Shown here: positions 1 to 7,625 of the stretch, piece by piece
How the letters are laid out: each line of letters starts with the position of its first letter
How positions within the stretch are numbered: position 1 is the stretch's first letter
The notes under the pieces: generated by a model
What the model was told of the DNA's origin: nothing
The model's database searches: none
What the model saw: the letters and a program-made list of their open reading frames with translations, nothing else
Source of the DNA: Bergeyella zoohelcum ATCC 43767
Lineage (GTDB): Bacteria; Bacteroidota; Bacteroidia; Flavobacteriales; Weeksellaceae
Direction: 5' to 3'
DNA: 64,000 bases
NCBI RefSeq assembly: GCF_000301075.1
Contig: NZ_JH932293.1
Span: 765,588 to 829,587 of the forward strand
Position numbers and translations under genes: made by a program

Positions 1-1982
1 ATATTTTCAATGTTAAATCCTAAGCGGATATTGTTTTTCGTTTTATAGTAAATGGTACCATTGGCCAAAGTATAGGCAGGAAGATATTGGTTGTTAAATT
101 GGTTTTGATATGCTTTATCTACAAAATAAACACCTGCACCTATACCTAGCCCTTTAAGAGCGTGGTCGAACTCGTAATTAATCCAAGAGTTTGCGGTATG
201 TAGAGGAGTCCATGGGGTTTTATTGCCAACGATTTTTTTATCTTCGTCAGATTGTCCTTTAGAGATAAATCGGGCATCGGTAAATGCGTACCCTAATTTG
301 AGGTATAGATTTTTTCTGATGGTAAAATCTGCATCTAGCTCGAATCCTTTAGAGTTTGCTCCGCCCACTTGAGAAAGGATATTATGCCCTACGATGACAT
401 TACTCTTCTCTATATAAAATCCAGAAGCAGTGATGTTATAAAGATTTTTCTTATGAAATTTCACTCCCACTTCAGTTTGGAACCCTCTTTGTGGCAAGAA
501 AGCGTTATTGGTTCTATGGTTATGAGAGCGGGTTGGCTTAAAGAAATTGGAGGCTGAACCATAGATGGTCATGAAATCCTGTAAAGGCTGATAAGAAAGC
601 CCTAAACGGAAAGAGAAGTTATGAAACTTATCACGATTTGTGGTAACAGCTTCATCTACAGCTCTTCTTGGGTGGTAAGTGCCATCAAAAGAATCATATC
701 TCAACCCTATGAGTGTTTTGAAATTATCGGTGAACTGAATCCAGTTATGGAAATAAGTCCCAATGAGGAGTTCCTTTATTTCATATATCTTGGAGAGTTC
801 GCCAGGTCTTCTATTGCTAAAGTGAGGATAGGTGCTTTCTACAGCCCCATCATAGATGATGTTTTTGTAAAGCGTTTTTCTATCCAAATAGGAAATGGTG
901 TTTCCTGCCATAGCATGGTGCTTGATGCCTCCAGTGTTAAAGCTGAAATGATAATCTAGCTGATTGCTGGTAGGTTTGGTAAGATGGTTAAAGTGGTAGG
1001 CACCATTATACAAGTTTATCGCTTTGGTGTTAGGATTATAGAAGAGTACCTCATCTAGCATGTAATCTATGCTATCATCATAATGAGAGAGCGTATTGGT
1101 AAGGCGAGAGCCGTTATTTAATTTATGGGTAAATTTCAGTTTAAGCTCTGTTCTTTTGTTTTTAGTATAATCATGAGGATTGCTATAGCTTTGGGTATAG
1201 TCTAGCCCTTTGATAACATTACCGAAATTATCCAAAGGTACCCCTGCGTCTCCTTGGAAATAATCATTATTATGCTGAGCGAAAAGCTCTAATTCTGTAT
1301 GGTTATTGATAAAATATTGAAGTGTAGCAGCTACATTTCTTGTCTTTTCACTGATGTTTCTCCATCCATCGGTTTTGTGGATGCCAGAGTCTAATCTGAA
1401 TCTTAATTTATTAGGAATAATAGCACCTCCTAATCCTAGGGTGTAATTTTGAGTATTGTAGCTTCCTATAGTTACGGCACCATTCCCTGTAAACTTTTCG
1501 GTAGGCTTTTTTCTTACGATGTTAATGATGCCTCCTAATGCAGAATGACCGAACATTTCACCACTCGGCCCTTTAAGAGATTCTATTCTTTCTACGCTGG
1601 CAAGATTGGTAATTGGTGCACTTTGGGTAATGGTATGTCTTTCATCACGGATACCGTCATTCAGTACCACGAAGTCATCAAACCCTCTGATATTAAAAAA
1701 CTGAAATGCACCATATTGGTTTACGGAGTGAATGCCAGGGATATTTCTTACTGCATCTTCTACTTTGGTGATATTCATTTCTTCTAAAATCTTATTATCT
1801 AAAACATTGATGCTCATAGGAGCTTCTAATCCCTTAATGTTTAGATAATTCACATGGATTTTCTTTTCAGTGTTGATGAGTACTTCCCCTACTGATTTTA
1901 CACTATCTTTAGCAATTTCGGGCTGTGCTTGTCCAAAGTAAAAAGCGGAAATAAAACACGCTGTAATGCTTATCTTTCTCAT
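1..1982 (-). CDS. TonB-dependent siderophore receptor (3' end beyond window)
   Basis: Reading the minus strand from an ATG at 1982 gives about 660 residues with no stop before the left edge, so the gene is cut by the window and not by mutation. The start MRKISITACFISAFYFGQA is a signal peptide. A plug domain follows, with motifs VEDAVRNIPGIH, NIRGF and VERIESLKGPSGEMFG, and then alternating aromatic beta strands of an outer-membrane barrel. The family imports ferric siderophores using TonB energy. There is no N-terminal carboxypeptidase-like domain, which points to the classical siderophore type rather than the SusC type. It is divergent from an ABC uptake operon starting at 2068, so the two probably share a substrate. 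The ligand cannot be read from sequence. Confidence 0.9.
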   Translation of the reverse strand, partial: MRKISITACFISAFYFGQAQPEIAKDSVKSVGEVLINTEKKIHVNYLNIKGLEAPMSINVLDNKILEEMNITKVEDAVRNIPGIHSVNQYGAFQFFNIRGFDDFVVLNDGIRDERHTITQSAPITNLASVERIESLKGPSGEMFGHSALGGIINIVRKKPTEKFTGNGAVTIGSYNTQNYTLGLGGAIIPNKLRFRLDSGIHKTDGWRNISEKTRNVAATLQYFINNHTELELFAQHNNDYFQGDAGVPLDNFGNVIKGLDYTQSYSNPHDYTKNKRTELKLKFTHKLNNGSRLTNTLSHYDDSIDYMLDEVLFYNPNTKAINLYNGAYHFNHLTKPTSNQLDYHFSFNTGGIKHHAMAGNTISYLDRKTLYKNIIYDGAVESTYPHFSNRRPGELSKIYEIKELLIGTYFHNWIQFTDNFKTLIGLRYDSFDGTYHPRRAVDEAVTTNRDKFHNFSFRLGLSYQPLQDFMTIYGSASNFFKPTRSHNHRTNNAFLPQRGFQTEVGVKFHKKNLYNITASGFYIEKSNVIVGHNILSQVGGANSKGFELDADFTIRKNLYLKLGYAFTDARFISKGQSDEDKKIVGNKTPWTPLHTANSWINYEFDHALKGLGIGAGVYFVDKAYQNQFNNQYLPAYTLANGTIYYKTKNNIRLGFNIEN

Positions 1983-2017
1983 AATAATTTTTTATATCAA
2001 ATCCTGCTTTTGCGTAA

Positions 2018-2025
2018 CAAAAATA
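2018..2025 (-). promoter_or_regulatory. Probable -7 box for the TonB receptor
   Basis: The minus strand reads TATTTTTG, matching the Bacteroidota -7 consensus TAnnTTTG, 36 bp before the receptor ATG. A TTG lies about 25 bp further upstream, slightly longer than the usual spacing. It nearly abuts the plus-strand box at 2028-2035, so the divergent promoters are back to back. Confidence 0.45.
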
Positions 2026-2027
2026 AG

Positions 2028-2035
2028 TATATTTG
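2028..2035 (+). promoter_or_regulatory. Probable -7 box for the ABC uptake operon
   Basis: TATATTTG matches TAnnTTTG exactly and lies 32 bp before the preferred ATG at 2068. A TTG at 2010-2012 gives a spacing of 15, a little short of the usual 17-23. No convincing Fur box was seen in this 85-bp divergent region. Confidence 0.5.
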
Positions 2036-2067
2036 TATCCGTTAATTTTGCAAAATTACTTAAAATA

Positions 2068-3117
2068 ATGACTTTACCAAATAGTTTTGTTACTTTAAAT
2101 AAAAATCGTGTTACTTTTTTCTTGTTTTTATTATTCATTTTGAGCATGATGGTTTCTTGTGCCAAAACGGAAAATCAAAATGGAAAACTCAGTACTACGG
2201 ATACACAAGGAAATACCGTGAGGATAGAAAAACCTGCCCAACGCATTGTGGTATTGTATGAACCTTTATTGGAAACGGTTTATATGCTTCAAAAACAAGA
2301 AACACTGGTAGGGATTCCTTCTAAAATCTATACCGATGCCGATAATCACAAGGCATACGCCTTGATGGATACTCGTATTGCGGAGAAAAAAATAGCGACT
2401 CCTGGAGATATGGAATCAGCGAACTTGGAGAGCCTCGTAGCCATGAATCCTGATTTGGTCATTGCCTATCAGCTTTCTCCTAATGTAATTTCCAGCCTGA
2501 AAGAGATGGGGATTGCGGTATATATGGGGAAATCAGAAACTTATCAAGATATAGAAAAAGAAATAAAAGATTTGGCATTGCTTTTAGATGCTAAAGAAAG
2601 AGGAGAGGCATTACTTTCTTTTGCTAAGAAAGAATTTGAAATGATGGCACAAGCGGTAAAAGATGTAACGCCTAAAAGTGCGTATTTTTCTTGGGCAAAT
2701 GGAAGAATATATACCACTACAGGACAAACCAGCATGATGAATGAGTGCTTGGTCTTCGCGGGAGTGAAAAATGTATGTACCTCCCAGATGGATCAGGCGA
2801 ATATCAATCCCGAAACTTTGGCTTCATGGAATCCTGATGTGATTTTTATGTGGAATGATAGTCCTTCGCTTTTTTATCAAAATCCTCAGCTCTCTGGGGT
2901 AAATGCTATTAAACATAAGCAAATTTATACCCTGATGCCTATGCACTATTTTAATCCCCACACTTTAAAGGCCTTGCTTACTACACTCTATATGCAAAGC
3001 TGGGCATATCAGATGCATTCTGAAGAAATTTTGCTTCAGAAGTCCAAAGAATATTTGGTGTTTTTGTATGGAGAGAAAACAGGAAATGCCCTGTTTCAGC
3101 AGTTTAGAAAATCATGA
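2068..3117 (+). CDS. ABC transporter substrate-binding lipoprotein (BtuF/FhuD-like)
   Basis: A protein of 349 residues. The start at 2068 is preferred over an in-frame start 34 codons upstream because it leaves a clean signal peptide ending in a lipobox with Cys31 (SMMVSC), while the earlier start would overlap the divergent receptor. The mature part has the two-lobed helical-backbone fold of class III binding proteins (IVVLYEPLLETVYML, DLVIAYQLSP, NPDVIFMW). This family captures cobalamin, haem or ferric siderophores in the periplasm. It is first in an operon with a FecCD permease and an ATPase, joined by 4-bp stop/start overlaps. The substrate is inferred only from the neighbouring receptor. 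Confidence 0.88.
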   Translation: MTLPNSFVTLNKNRVTFFLFLLFILSMMVSCAKTENQNGKLSTTDTQGNTVRIEKPAQRIVVLYEPLLETVYMLQKQETLVGIPSKIYTDADNHKAYALMDTRIAEKKIATPGDMESANLESLVAMNPDLVIAYQLSPNVISSLKEMGIAVYMGKSETYQDIEKEIKDLALLLDAKERGEALLSFAKKEFEMMAQAVKDVTPKSAYFSWANGRIYTTTGQTSMMNECLVFAGVKNVCTSQMDQANINPETLASWNPDVIFMWNDSPSLFYQNPQLSGVNAIKHKQIYTLMPMHYFNPHTLKALLTTLYMQSWAYQMHSEEILLQKSKEYLVFLYGEKTGNALFQQFRKS

Positions 3118-4127
3118 CAAAATCTGTATTTAATCTCTTAATTTTCTATATACTGCCCGTGCCTGTCCTATTGGCCTCCTTATTTGTGGGTGCTAGTGAA
3201 CACGCTTCTTTTGTGGAGTACTCTACGCTTTTCTGGAAATTTATTCAGGGAACCCTCTCTGCAGAAGAACTTTTAAGATGGGAAGCGGATACCAATATTA
3301 TCCTTAATATTCGTTTGCCTAGGGTATTGCTTACTTTTCTGATCGGTGCGGCACTTTCTACCTCGGGTGTGGTTTTGCAAGGGGTGCTTAGGAATCCTTT
3401 GGTAGATTCTTATCTTTTAGGAATTTCCTCTGCGGCTGCTTTTGGAGCCTCTTTGGCAATGGTAACAGAGTTTTTACCCATAGCACTCTCGGCCTTTATT
3501 TTCGGGTTTATTTCGGTCGCGATTACCTATTTCATCGCTGCCAATAAGGGGACTTACTCCATCGTTTCTATTGTGCTTTCTGGGATGGTGGTTTCTGGGA
3601 TTTTTACAGCGTTATTAAGTGTCGTTCAGTACATTTCTAATCCTTTTAAACTTTCTGCTATAGTACAATGGACTTTAGGTAAACTTAATTCTGCTACTTG
3701 GGAAGAAATCAAGCAGGTGTTTTTTCCTATTCTCATTTCACTCATTGTGATTTATATTTTCCGTTGGCGATTGAATTTAATTTCTTTGGGAGATGAAGCC
3801 GCTAAAGCGGTGGGGGTAAATCCTGCGTTAGAAAAAATAGTTTTGGTATCTGCCGCTACGCTCATGACGGCAAGTTCCGTAGCTTCTGCAGGTATCATTA
3901 GCATGTATGGACTCTTTTTGCCGCATATTATCCGAATGTTATCTGGAGCGAATCATGTCCGATTGATTCCCCAAAGTATGCTTTTAGGGGGCACTTTTTT
4001 AGTGTTAATTGATGACTTTTCTCGTTCTCTTTTCGCTTTTGAGATTCCTGTAGGGGTGTTTACTATGCTCATAGGTGGGGCATACTTCGTATATTTAATG
4101 AAAACCAATAAACTCAACTGGCAGTGA
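3114..4127 (+). CDS. FecCD-family ABC transporter permease
   Basis: A protein of 337 residues with about ten hydrophobic segments, the usual size for FecCD/BtuC permeases. Family motifs are visible: RLPRVLLTFLIGAALSTSGVVLQGVLRNPL near residues 60-95, the ATPase-contacting loop around LGDEAAKAVGVN, and ISMYGLFLPHIIRML. It forms the inner-membrane channel for the chelate delivered by the upstream lipoprotein and works as a dimer with the downstream ATPase. It overlaps the preceding stop codon and the next start codon by 4 bp each, implying translational coupling. Confidence 0.93.
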   Translation: MTKSVFNLLIFYILPVPVLLASLFVGASEHASFVEYSTLFWKFIQGTLSAEELLRWEADTNIILNIRLPRVLLTFLIGAALSTSGVVLQGVLRNPLVDSYLLGISSAAAFGASLAMVTEFLPIALSAFIFGFISVAITYFIAANKGTYSIVSIVLSGMVVSGIFTALLSVVQYISNPFKLSAIVQWTLGKLNSATWEEIKQVFFPILISLIVIYIFRWRLNLISLGDEAAKAVGVNPALEKIVLVSAATLMTASSVASAGIISMYGLFLPHIIRMLSGANHVRLIPQSMLLGGTFLVLIDDFSRSLFAFEIPVGVFTMLIGGAYFVYLMKTNKLNWQ

Positions 4128-4897
4128 TGGAAAATAAGGCGATAGAAATACGAAACATTCATTTTTCTTACCCGAAATTGTCTCCTATTTTTGATGGATT
4201 ATCCGTGTGTTTTAAACCGTCAAAATTTTCAGCTCTTTTGGGGTTAAACGGAAGTGGTAAATCTACACTTTTTAGAATTATTGCAGGTTTACAAAAAGAT
4301 TTTGGGGGCGAAGTTTATTTTTTTGGAACATCAGCGAAGCGGTTTTCTGCCAAAGAAAAAGCGGCTACTATTGGCTTTTTATCTCAATCATTTGAGCCAG
4401 TATTTCCGTTTTCGGTCAAAGAAATTTTAGAAACAGGTCGTTCTGCATTTTCTACATTTTCACTCACTTCCAAGGACGAAGACCGAATAGAAAAAGTGGC
4501 GAAACAATTAGGAATCCATTCCTTGCTTAATGTTAATTTTAATGCACTCAGTGGCGGACAGCAACAGCGGGTATTGATAGGGAGGATACTGGTACAAAAT
4601 CCTAAAATTATTTTGTTAGATGAGCCTACCAATCATTTGGATATTCATCAGCAGCATGAACTGATGGCATACTTGCATACGCTCACAGAGGAAGGATATA
4701 CCATTTTGGCCATTATGCATGATCCTGCTTTGGCACTTCGTTATGCAGATGAGGTTTTCGTTTTGCATGAAAAAAATATTCAGCCCATGCCTATGCACGC
4801 TGAGACCCAACAAGAATTATTGAAAAAGGTGTTTTCTCTAGATTTTACTACCATACAATTAGAAAACGAAAGGGTGGTTATTCCACGGAAAAAATAA
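4124..4897 (+). CDS. ABC transporter ATP-binding protein (FepC/BtuD-like)
   Basis: A protein of 257 residues with a complete nucleotide-binding domain: Walker A GLNGSGKST near residue 40, a Q-loop (FLSQ), the ABC signature LSGGQQQR, Walker B IILLDEPTNHLD and the switch His in IMHDP. It powers the FecCD permease encoded immediately upstream, with which it overlaps by 4 bp. It ends the three-gene uptake operon. The ORF opens with two methionines (MMENK), so either may be the start. Confidence 0.93.
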   Translation: MMENKAIEIRNIHFSYPKLSPIFDGLSVCFKPSKFSALLGLNGSGKSTLFRIIAGLQKDFGGEVYFFGTSAKRFSAKEKAATIGFLSQSFEPVFPFSVKEILETGRSAFSTFSLTSKDEDRIEKVAKQLGIHSLLNVNFNALSGGQQQRVLIGRILVQNPKIILLDEPTNHLDIHQQHELMAYLHTLTEEGYTILAIMHDPALALRYADEVFVLHEKNIQPMPMHAETQQELLKKVFSLDFTTIQLENERVVIPRKK

Positions 4898-4970
4898 ATA
4901 ATATTCAGTGTAAAAATAACATGGTGGAACCAACAGTGAAGCATATCACGAATATATTAAGAATTAAATT

Positions 4971-5000
4971 TTTGTAAATAAAATAAATGTATTATATTTG
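4971..5000 (+). promoter_or_regulatory. Promoter of rpsU
   Basis: TTTG at 4971-4974 and TATATTTG at 4993-5000 with 18 bp between them match the two-part Bacteroidota promoter. The -7 box ends 24 bp before the rpsU start codon. This is among the cleanest promoters in the window. Confidence 0.75.
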
Positions 5001-5024
5001 CACTCGTAAAATGAGATGTAAAAT

Positions 5025-5222
5025 ATGTTAATAATTCCAGTAAAAGACGGAGAGTCTATCGACAGAGCGCTTAAAAGATACAAAAGAAAATTCGATAAAA
5101 CAGGAGTTGTTCGTCAGCTTAGAGCAAGACAACAGTTCGTTAAACCTTCTGTAACTTTGAGACAAGCGAAATTAAAAGCAGCTCACAAACAAAGAGAAGC
5201 TAGCAAAGAAGAGCAAGCATAA
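5025..5222 (+). CDS. rpsU: 30S ribosomal protein S21
   Basis: A basic protein of 65 residues, normal for S21, starting MLIIPVKDGESIDRALKRYK. The family sits on the small subunit near the anti-Shine-Dalgarno end of 16S rRNA. In Bacteroidota, where Shine-Dalgarno use is rare, S21 has been linked to occlusion of that end. The gene has its own strong promoter and is followed by a hairpin before xerC, so it can be transcribed alone. The order rpsU-xerC-hpf-tRNAs is familiar from Flavobacteriia. Confidence 0.97.
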   Translation: MLIIPVKDGESIDRALKRYKRKFDKTGVVRQLRARQQFVKPSVTLRQAKLKAAHKQREASKEEQA

Positions 5223-5245
5223 AAAATCATTTTTATCAAAAACTT

Positions 5246-5279
5246 ACTTCCCAAATTAATATATTTGGGAAGTTTTTTA
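5246..5279 (+). terminator. Intrinsic terminator after rpsU
   Basis: An 11-bp stem ACTTCCCAAAT / ATTTGGGAAGT with a 5-base loop, followed by a T run. It lies only 6 bp before the xerC start, so it probably attenuates read-through from the ribosomal promoter. Confidence 0.75.
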
Positions 5280-5284
5280 TTATT

Positions 5285-6151
5285 ATGATAGACCGTTTTC
5301 TAGATCATTTGCTTTCAGAAAAAAAATACTCTCCAAACACTGCAAAAAGTTATGAACGAGATTTGCTTGATTTTCAGGCATTCTATGAAAATACTTTGAA
5401 AAAAAAAGACATTGTTCATGCAGATAAAAATGCCGTAAGACAATTCATTATGGCTTTGGCACAGAAAGGATTGGCTAAAAGGAGTATGAATAGGAAAATC
5501 TCTAGTCTTAGAAGTTTTTATCTTTTTCTACAGAGAATAGGAGAGATAGTACATCCGCCTACAGAGACCATAAAAATTCTCAAAGAACATCCTAAGAAGC
5601 AAATGCCCTTTTCTGAAGAAGAAATGCAAAGACTCACGGAGATAGAACAAAAAGATGAATTGGCTCATATATTAGTAGAAACGCTTTACCAAACAGGGAT
5701 GAGAAGAGCTGAACTGTGCCACTTAGAACTCCAGAATGTGGATTTTAATGCACAGCTTATCAAAGTAGAGGGAAAAGGTAAAAAACAAAGACTCATCCCT
5801 ATAGGAGCTGATTTAGAAAAAATCTTATCCCATTACCTCACGCATCTTCGTCCAGTTTCTGAATTACCTTATTTTTTTCTTTCAAAAAAAGGAAAAAAAA
5901 TCACGGAAAAATTTGTCTACACAAAAGTAAAATCCTACCTTAGTATTGTCTCTCACAAGGAGAAGAGAAGTCCACATATTTTGAGGCATAGCTTTGCCAC
6001 CCACTTGCTTAATAATGGTGCTGAAATATCTAAAGTAAAAACACTTTTAGGACATAGTTCTCTGGCAAGTACGCAGGTCTATACCCATGCAAATATAGAA
6101 CTACTCAAAACGGTTTTAAAAAGAACCCATCCTCGTGGAGAGAAAGAATAA
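5285..6151 (+). CDS. xerC: Tyrosine recombinase XerC/XerD-like
   Basis: A protein of 288 residues with the Xer layout: an N-terminal SAM-like core-binding domain (residues 1-90, SPNTAKSYERDLLDF) and a C-terminal catalytic domain. Catalytic residues are visible: Arg in TGMRRAELCHLEL, the HxxR pair in PHILRHSFATHLL, His in LLGHSSLASTQ and the Tyr nucleophile in QVYTHAN. Xer recombinases resolve chromosome dimers at dif. The name xerC follows the conserved rpsU-xerC-hpf order; sequence alone does not exclude xerD. No mobile-element signs surround it, so it is the housekeeping enzyme. Confidence 0.9.
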   Translation: MIDRFLDHLLSEKKYSPNTAKSYERDLLDFQAFYENTLKKKDIVHADKNAVRQFIMALAQKGLAKRSMNRKISSLRSFYLFLQRIGEIVHPPTETIKILKEHPKKQMPFSEEEMQRLTEIEQKDELAHILVETLYQTGMRRAELCHLELQNVDFNAQLIKVEGKGKKQRLIPIGADLEKILSHYLTHLRPVSELPYFFLSKKGKKITEKFVYTKVKSYLSIVSHKEKRSPHILRHSFATHLLNNGAEISKVKTLLGHSSLASTQVYTHANIELLKTVLKRTHPRGEKE

Positions 6152-6179
6152 TAATTAATCATTTTTTAAATTTTTTGTT

Positions 6180-6470
6180 ATGAAAATTCAAGTACAAGCC
6201 ATCGGTATGACTCCGCATGCACCACTAGAAGAGCATTTAGAAAAGAAAATTTCAAAACTGGACACTTTTTACGATAAGATATTAGAATGTCATCTTACTC
6301 TAAAAGTAGAGAACTCTAGCGATAAAGAAAACAAAACCGCAGAGCTTAGAGTGGTGATTCCTGGGGATGATATCCTTGTAAAGAAAACTACGGCATCATT
6401 TGAAGAAAGTATTGATGCTTGTGTGGATATTTCTAAAAAGCTATTAATCAAGCATAAAGAAACGAGATAG
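6180..6470 (+). CDS. hpf: Ribosome hibernation promoting factor (HPF/RaiA family)
   Basis: A protein of 96 residues, the length of the short HPF form. It has the family's alternating strand-helix pattern: a first strand KIQVQAIGMTP, a helix LEEHLEKKISKLDTFYD, and the ELRVVIPGDDILVKK hairpin before a helix FEESIDACVDISKKLLIK. The family binds the decoding and tRNA sites of idle 30S subunits in stationary phase. It follows xerC by 28 bp, probably in one transcript, and the tRNA cluster follows with its own promoter. Confidence 0.88.
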   Translation: MKIQVQAIGMTPHAPLEEHLEKKISKLDTFYDKILECHLTLKVENSSDKENKTAELRVVIPGDDILVKKTTASFEESIDACVDISKKLLIKHKETR

Positions 6471-6500
6471 AAAAAAAATCAAAAAAAAATTAAAAAAAAT

Positions 6501-6531
6501 TTGGAAGATTTAAAAATTGATTCTATATTTG
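6501..6531 (+). promoter_or_regulatory. Promoter of the tRNA-Thr/Tyr genes
   Basis: TTG at 6501-6503 and TATATTTG at 6524-6531 with 20 bp between them, 41 bp before the first tRNA. It separates tRNA transcription from the upstream hpf transcript. Confidence 0.7.
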
Positions 6532-6572
6532 CACTCGCAAAAAGGAACTAAGAAGGTCTTTAAAATTTTTTG

Positions 6573-6645
6573 CCTCCATAGCTCAGTTGGCCAGAGCACG
6601 TGATTTGTAATCTCGGGGTCGTGGGTTCGAATCCCTCTGGAGGCT
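6573..6645 (+). tRNA. tRNA-Thr (anticodon UGU)
   Basis: GCCTCCA pairs with TGGAGGC in the acceptor stem. The D arm GCTCAGTTGG and T arm GGGTTCGAATCCC are standard. The anticodon loop TTTGTAA gives UGU, which reads ACA. CCA is not encoded. Confidence 0.95.
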
Positions 6646-6657
6646 CAAAATAAGAAT

Positions 6658-6738
6658 GGGGAGATTCCAGAGCGGTCAAATGGGACTGACTGTAACTCAG
6701 TTGCTTCGGCTTCGTAGGTTCGAATCCTGCTCTCCCCA
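6658..6738 (+). tRNA. tRNA-Tyr (anticodon GUA)
   Basis: GGGGAGA pairs with TCTCCCC. The anticodon loop contains CTGTAAC, giving GUA. There is a long variable arm (TTGCTTCGGCTTCG region), as expected for bacterial tRNA-Tyr, and the T arm carries GGTTCGAATCC. Confidence 0.95.
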
Positions 6739-6770
6739 CTTTTTATTTTTAGAAAAAAAATAAAAAAATA

Positions 6771-6801
6771 TTTGTGGGTTTAAAAAAAAGTATTATCTTT
6801 G
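6771..6801 (+). promoter_or_regulatory. Second promoter, before tRNA-Gly
   Basis: TTTG at 6771-6774 and TATCTTTG at 6794-6801 with a 19-bp spacer, 28 bp before tRNA-Gly. The four-tRNA cluster therefore has at least two transcription starts. Confidence 0.7.
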
Positions 6802-6829
6802 CACCACAAAATTACCAACAATAAAAAAT

Positions 6830-6902
6830 GCGGAAGTAGCTCAGTTGGTAGAGCGTCAGCCTTCCAAGCTGAATGTCGCGGGTTCGACCCCCGTCTTCCG
6901 CT
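6830..6902 (+). tRNA. tRNA-Gly (anticodon UCC)
   Basis: GCGGAAG pairs with CTTCCGC. The anticodon stem TCAGC/GCTGA closes a loop CTTCCAA, giving UCC for GGA. The T arm is GGGTTCGACCCC. Confidence 0.95.
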
Positions 6903-6906
6903 CTAG

Positions 6907-6940
6907 AAAATCACAACCAACTTAAGGCTTGTGATTTTTT
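6907..6940 (+). terminator. Hairpin with T run between tRNA-Gly and tRNA-Thr
   Basis: A stem AAAATCACAA / TTGTGATTTT followed by a T run has the form of an intrinsic terminator, although another tRNA gene starts nine bases later with no obvious promoter of its own. It may act as a partial terminator or a processing signal. Confidence 0.55.
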
Positions 6941-6948
6941 TTTCACTC

Positions 6949-7020
6949 GCCGTTATAGCTCAGGGGCAGAGCGCTTCCTTGGTAAGGAAGAGGTCTCGGG
7001 TTCAAATCCCGATAATGGCT
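6949..7020 (+). tRNA. tRNA-Thr (anticodon GGU)
   Basis: GCCGTTA pairs with TAATGGC with one G-U pair. The anticodon stem CTTCC/GGAAG closes TTGGTAA, giving GGU for ACC and ACU. The T arm is GGGTTCAAATCCC. Confidence 0.94.
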
Positions 7021-7030
7021 CTAGAAAATG

Positions 7031-7057
7031 AAAAGCTACCGAAAAGGGTAGCTTTTT
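7031..7057 (+). terminator. Terminator of the tRNA cluster
   Basis: A stem AAAAGCTACC / GGTAGCTTTT with a 6-base loop and following T residues lies just after the last tRNA. In Flavobacteriia this tRNA is usually followed by tuf; here transcription ends and an unrelated gene lies on the opposite strand. Confidence 0.7.
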
Positions 7058-7085
7058 GTTTTGATAAATACCAAAATTATACCTC

Positions 7086-7514
7086 CTACCTTATCTTCTT
7101 CCTTTGAACTACTGCCAAAATAGAAATGGATAAAATTATTTTGATAAGAGGAATATAAGCATGAATTCCCAAAATAGAAAAATGAAAGATATCTTTTAGT
7201 CCTAAAATATTTGTAAGAATAATCATGTACATGGAAATGTAAAGTGCTGCTACCATTAAGTGACCACTAGATTTCTTTTCCTCAAAAAAGTTTTTTTCGT
7301 TTTTTGAAAAGAAATCTACCCATCTGTAACCACTGAAAAATAACAACACTATAAATATCATTTTGATGATGATATCCATCCAAATCAACTCCTCATCAAT
7401 TTCTTTTGCATTTACCGATTGAAAAAGAAAAATAGGCACCTGAACAACGAAATGCATCATCTGCTGAAAAGCAATGATGAAAAATACTATTTTTAATAAG
7501 TCTTTTAAAAGCAT
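7086..7514 (-). CDS. Small integral membrane protein of unknown function
   Basis: A protein of 142 residues that I do not recognise. It has four hydrophobic segments, at about residues 8-30, 48-64, 85-105 and 117-135, joined by short charged loops, with a charged loop FFSKNEKNFFEEKKSSG after the second segment and a basic C-terminus QRKKIR. There is no signal peptide cleavage site or catalytic motif. It stands alone between the tRNA cluster and the arginine-deiminase-like gene, in the place where tuf would be expected from other Flavobacteriia. The base composition is like its neighbours. It could be a DUF-type membrane protein; no function is proposed. Confidence 0.6.
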   Translation of the reverse strand: MLLKDLLKIVFFIIAFQQMMHFVVQVPIFLFQSVNAKEIDEELIWMDIIIKMIFIVLLFFSGYRWVDFFSKNEKNFFEEKKSSGHLMVAALYISMYMIILTNILGLKDIFHFSILGIHAYIPLIKIILSISILAVVQRKKIR

Positions 7515-7600
7515 CGGTTATTTAACTATCTCAATTCAATATCCAACAAATATAGCTGTTTGCTACGCATATTATCCCTCTTTACCTAAAAAAATATTAT

Positions 7601-7608
7601 TATCTTTG
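7601..7608 (+). promoter_or_regulatory. -7 box for the deiminase-like gene
   Basis: TATCTTTG matches TAnnTTTG and ends 17 bp before the ATG at 7626. No good upstream TTG was seen at the usual distance. The box rules out the upstream GTG as the translation start. Confidence 0.5.
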
Positions 7609-7625
7609 TGAAAACTATTGATTTT

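Noticed and set aside
1..1982. Small plus-strand open frames at 369-557, 621-959 and 1545-1787
   Set aside because: They lie antisense to the TonB receptor, whose minus-strand frame is continuous and has clear family motifs.
1966..2067. Upstream start for the substrate-binding lipoprotein
   Set aside because: It would run through the divergent promoter boxes and the receptor start, and would bury the lipoprotein signal behind a 34-residue extension.
5285..6151. Integrase marking a genomic island next to tRNA genes
   Set aside because: The recombinase has Xer length and motifs and lies in the conserved rpsU-xerC-hpf order, with no att-like duplication at the nearby tRNA ends.
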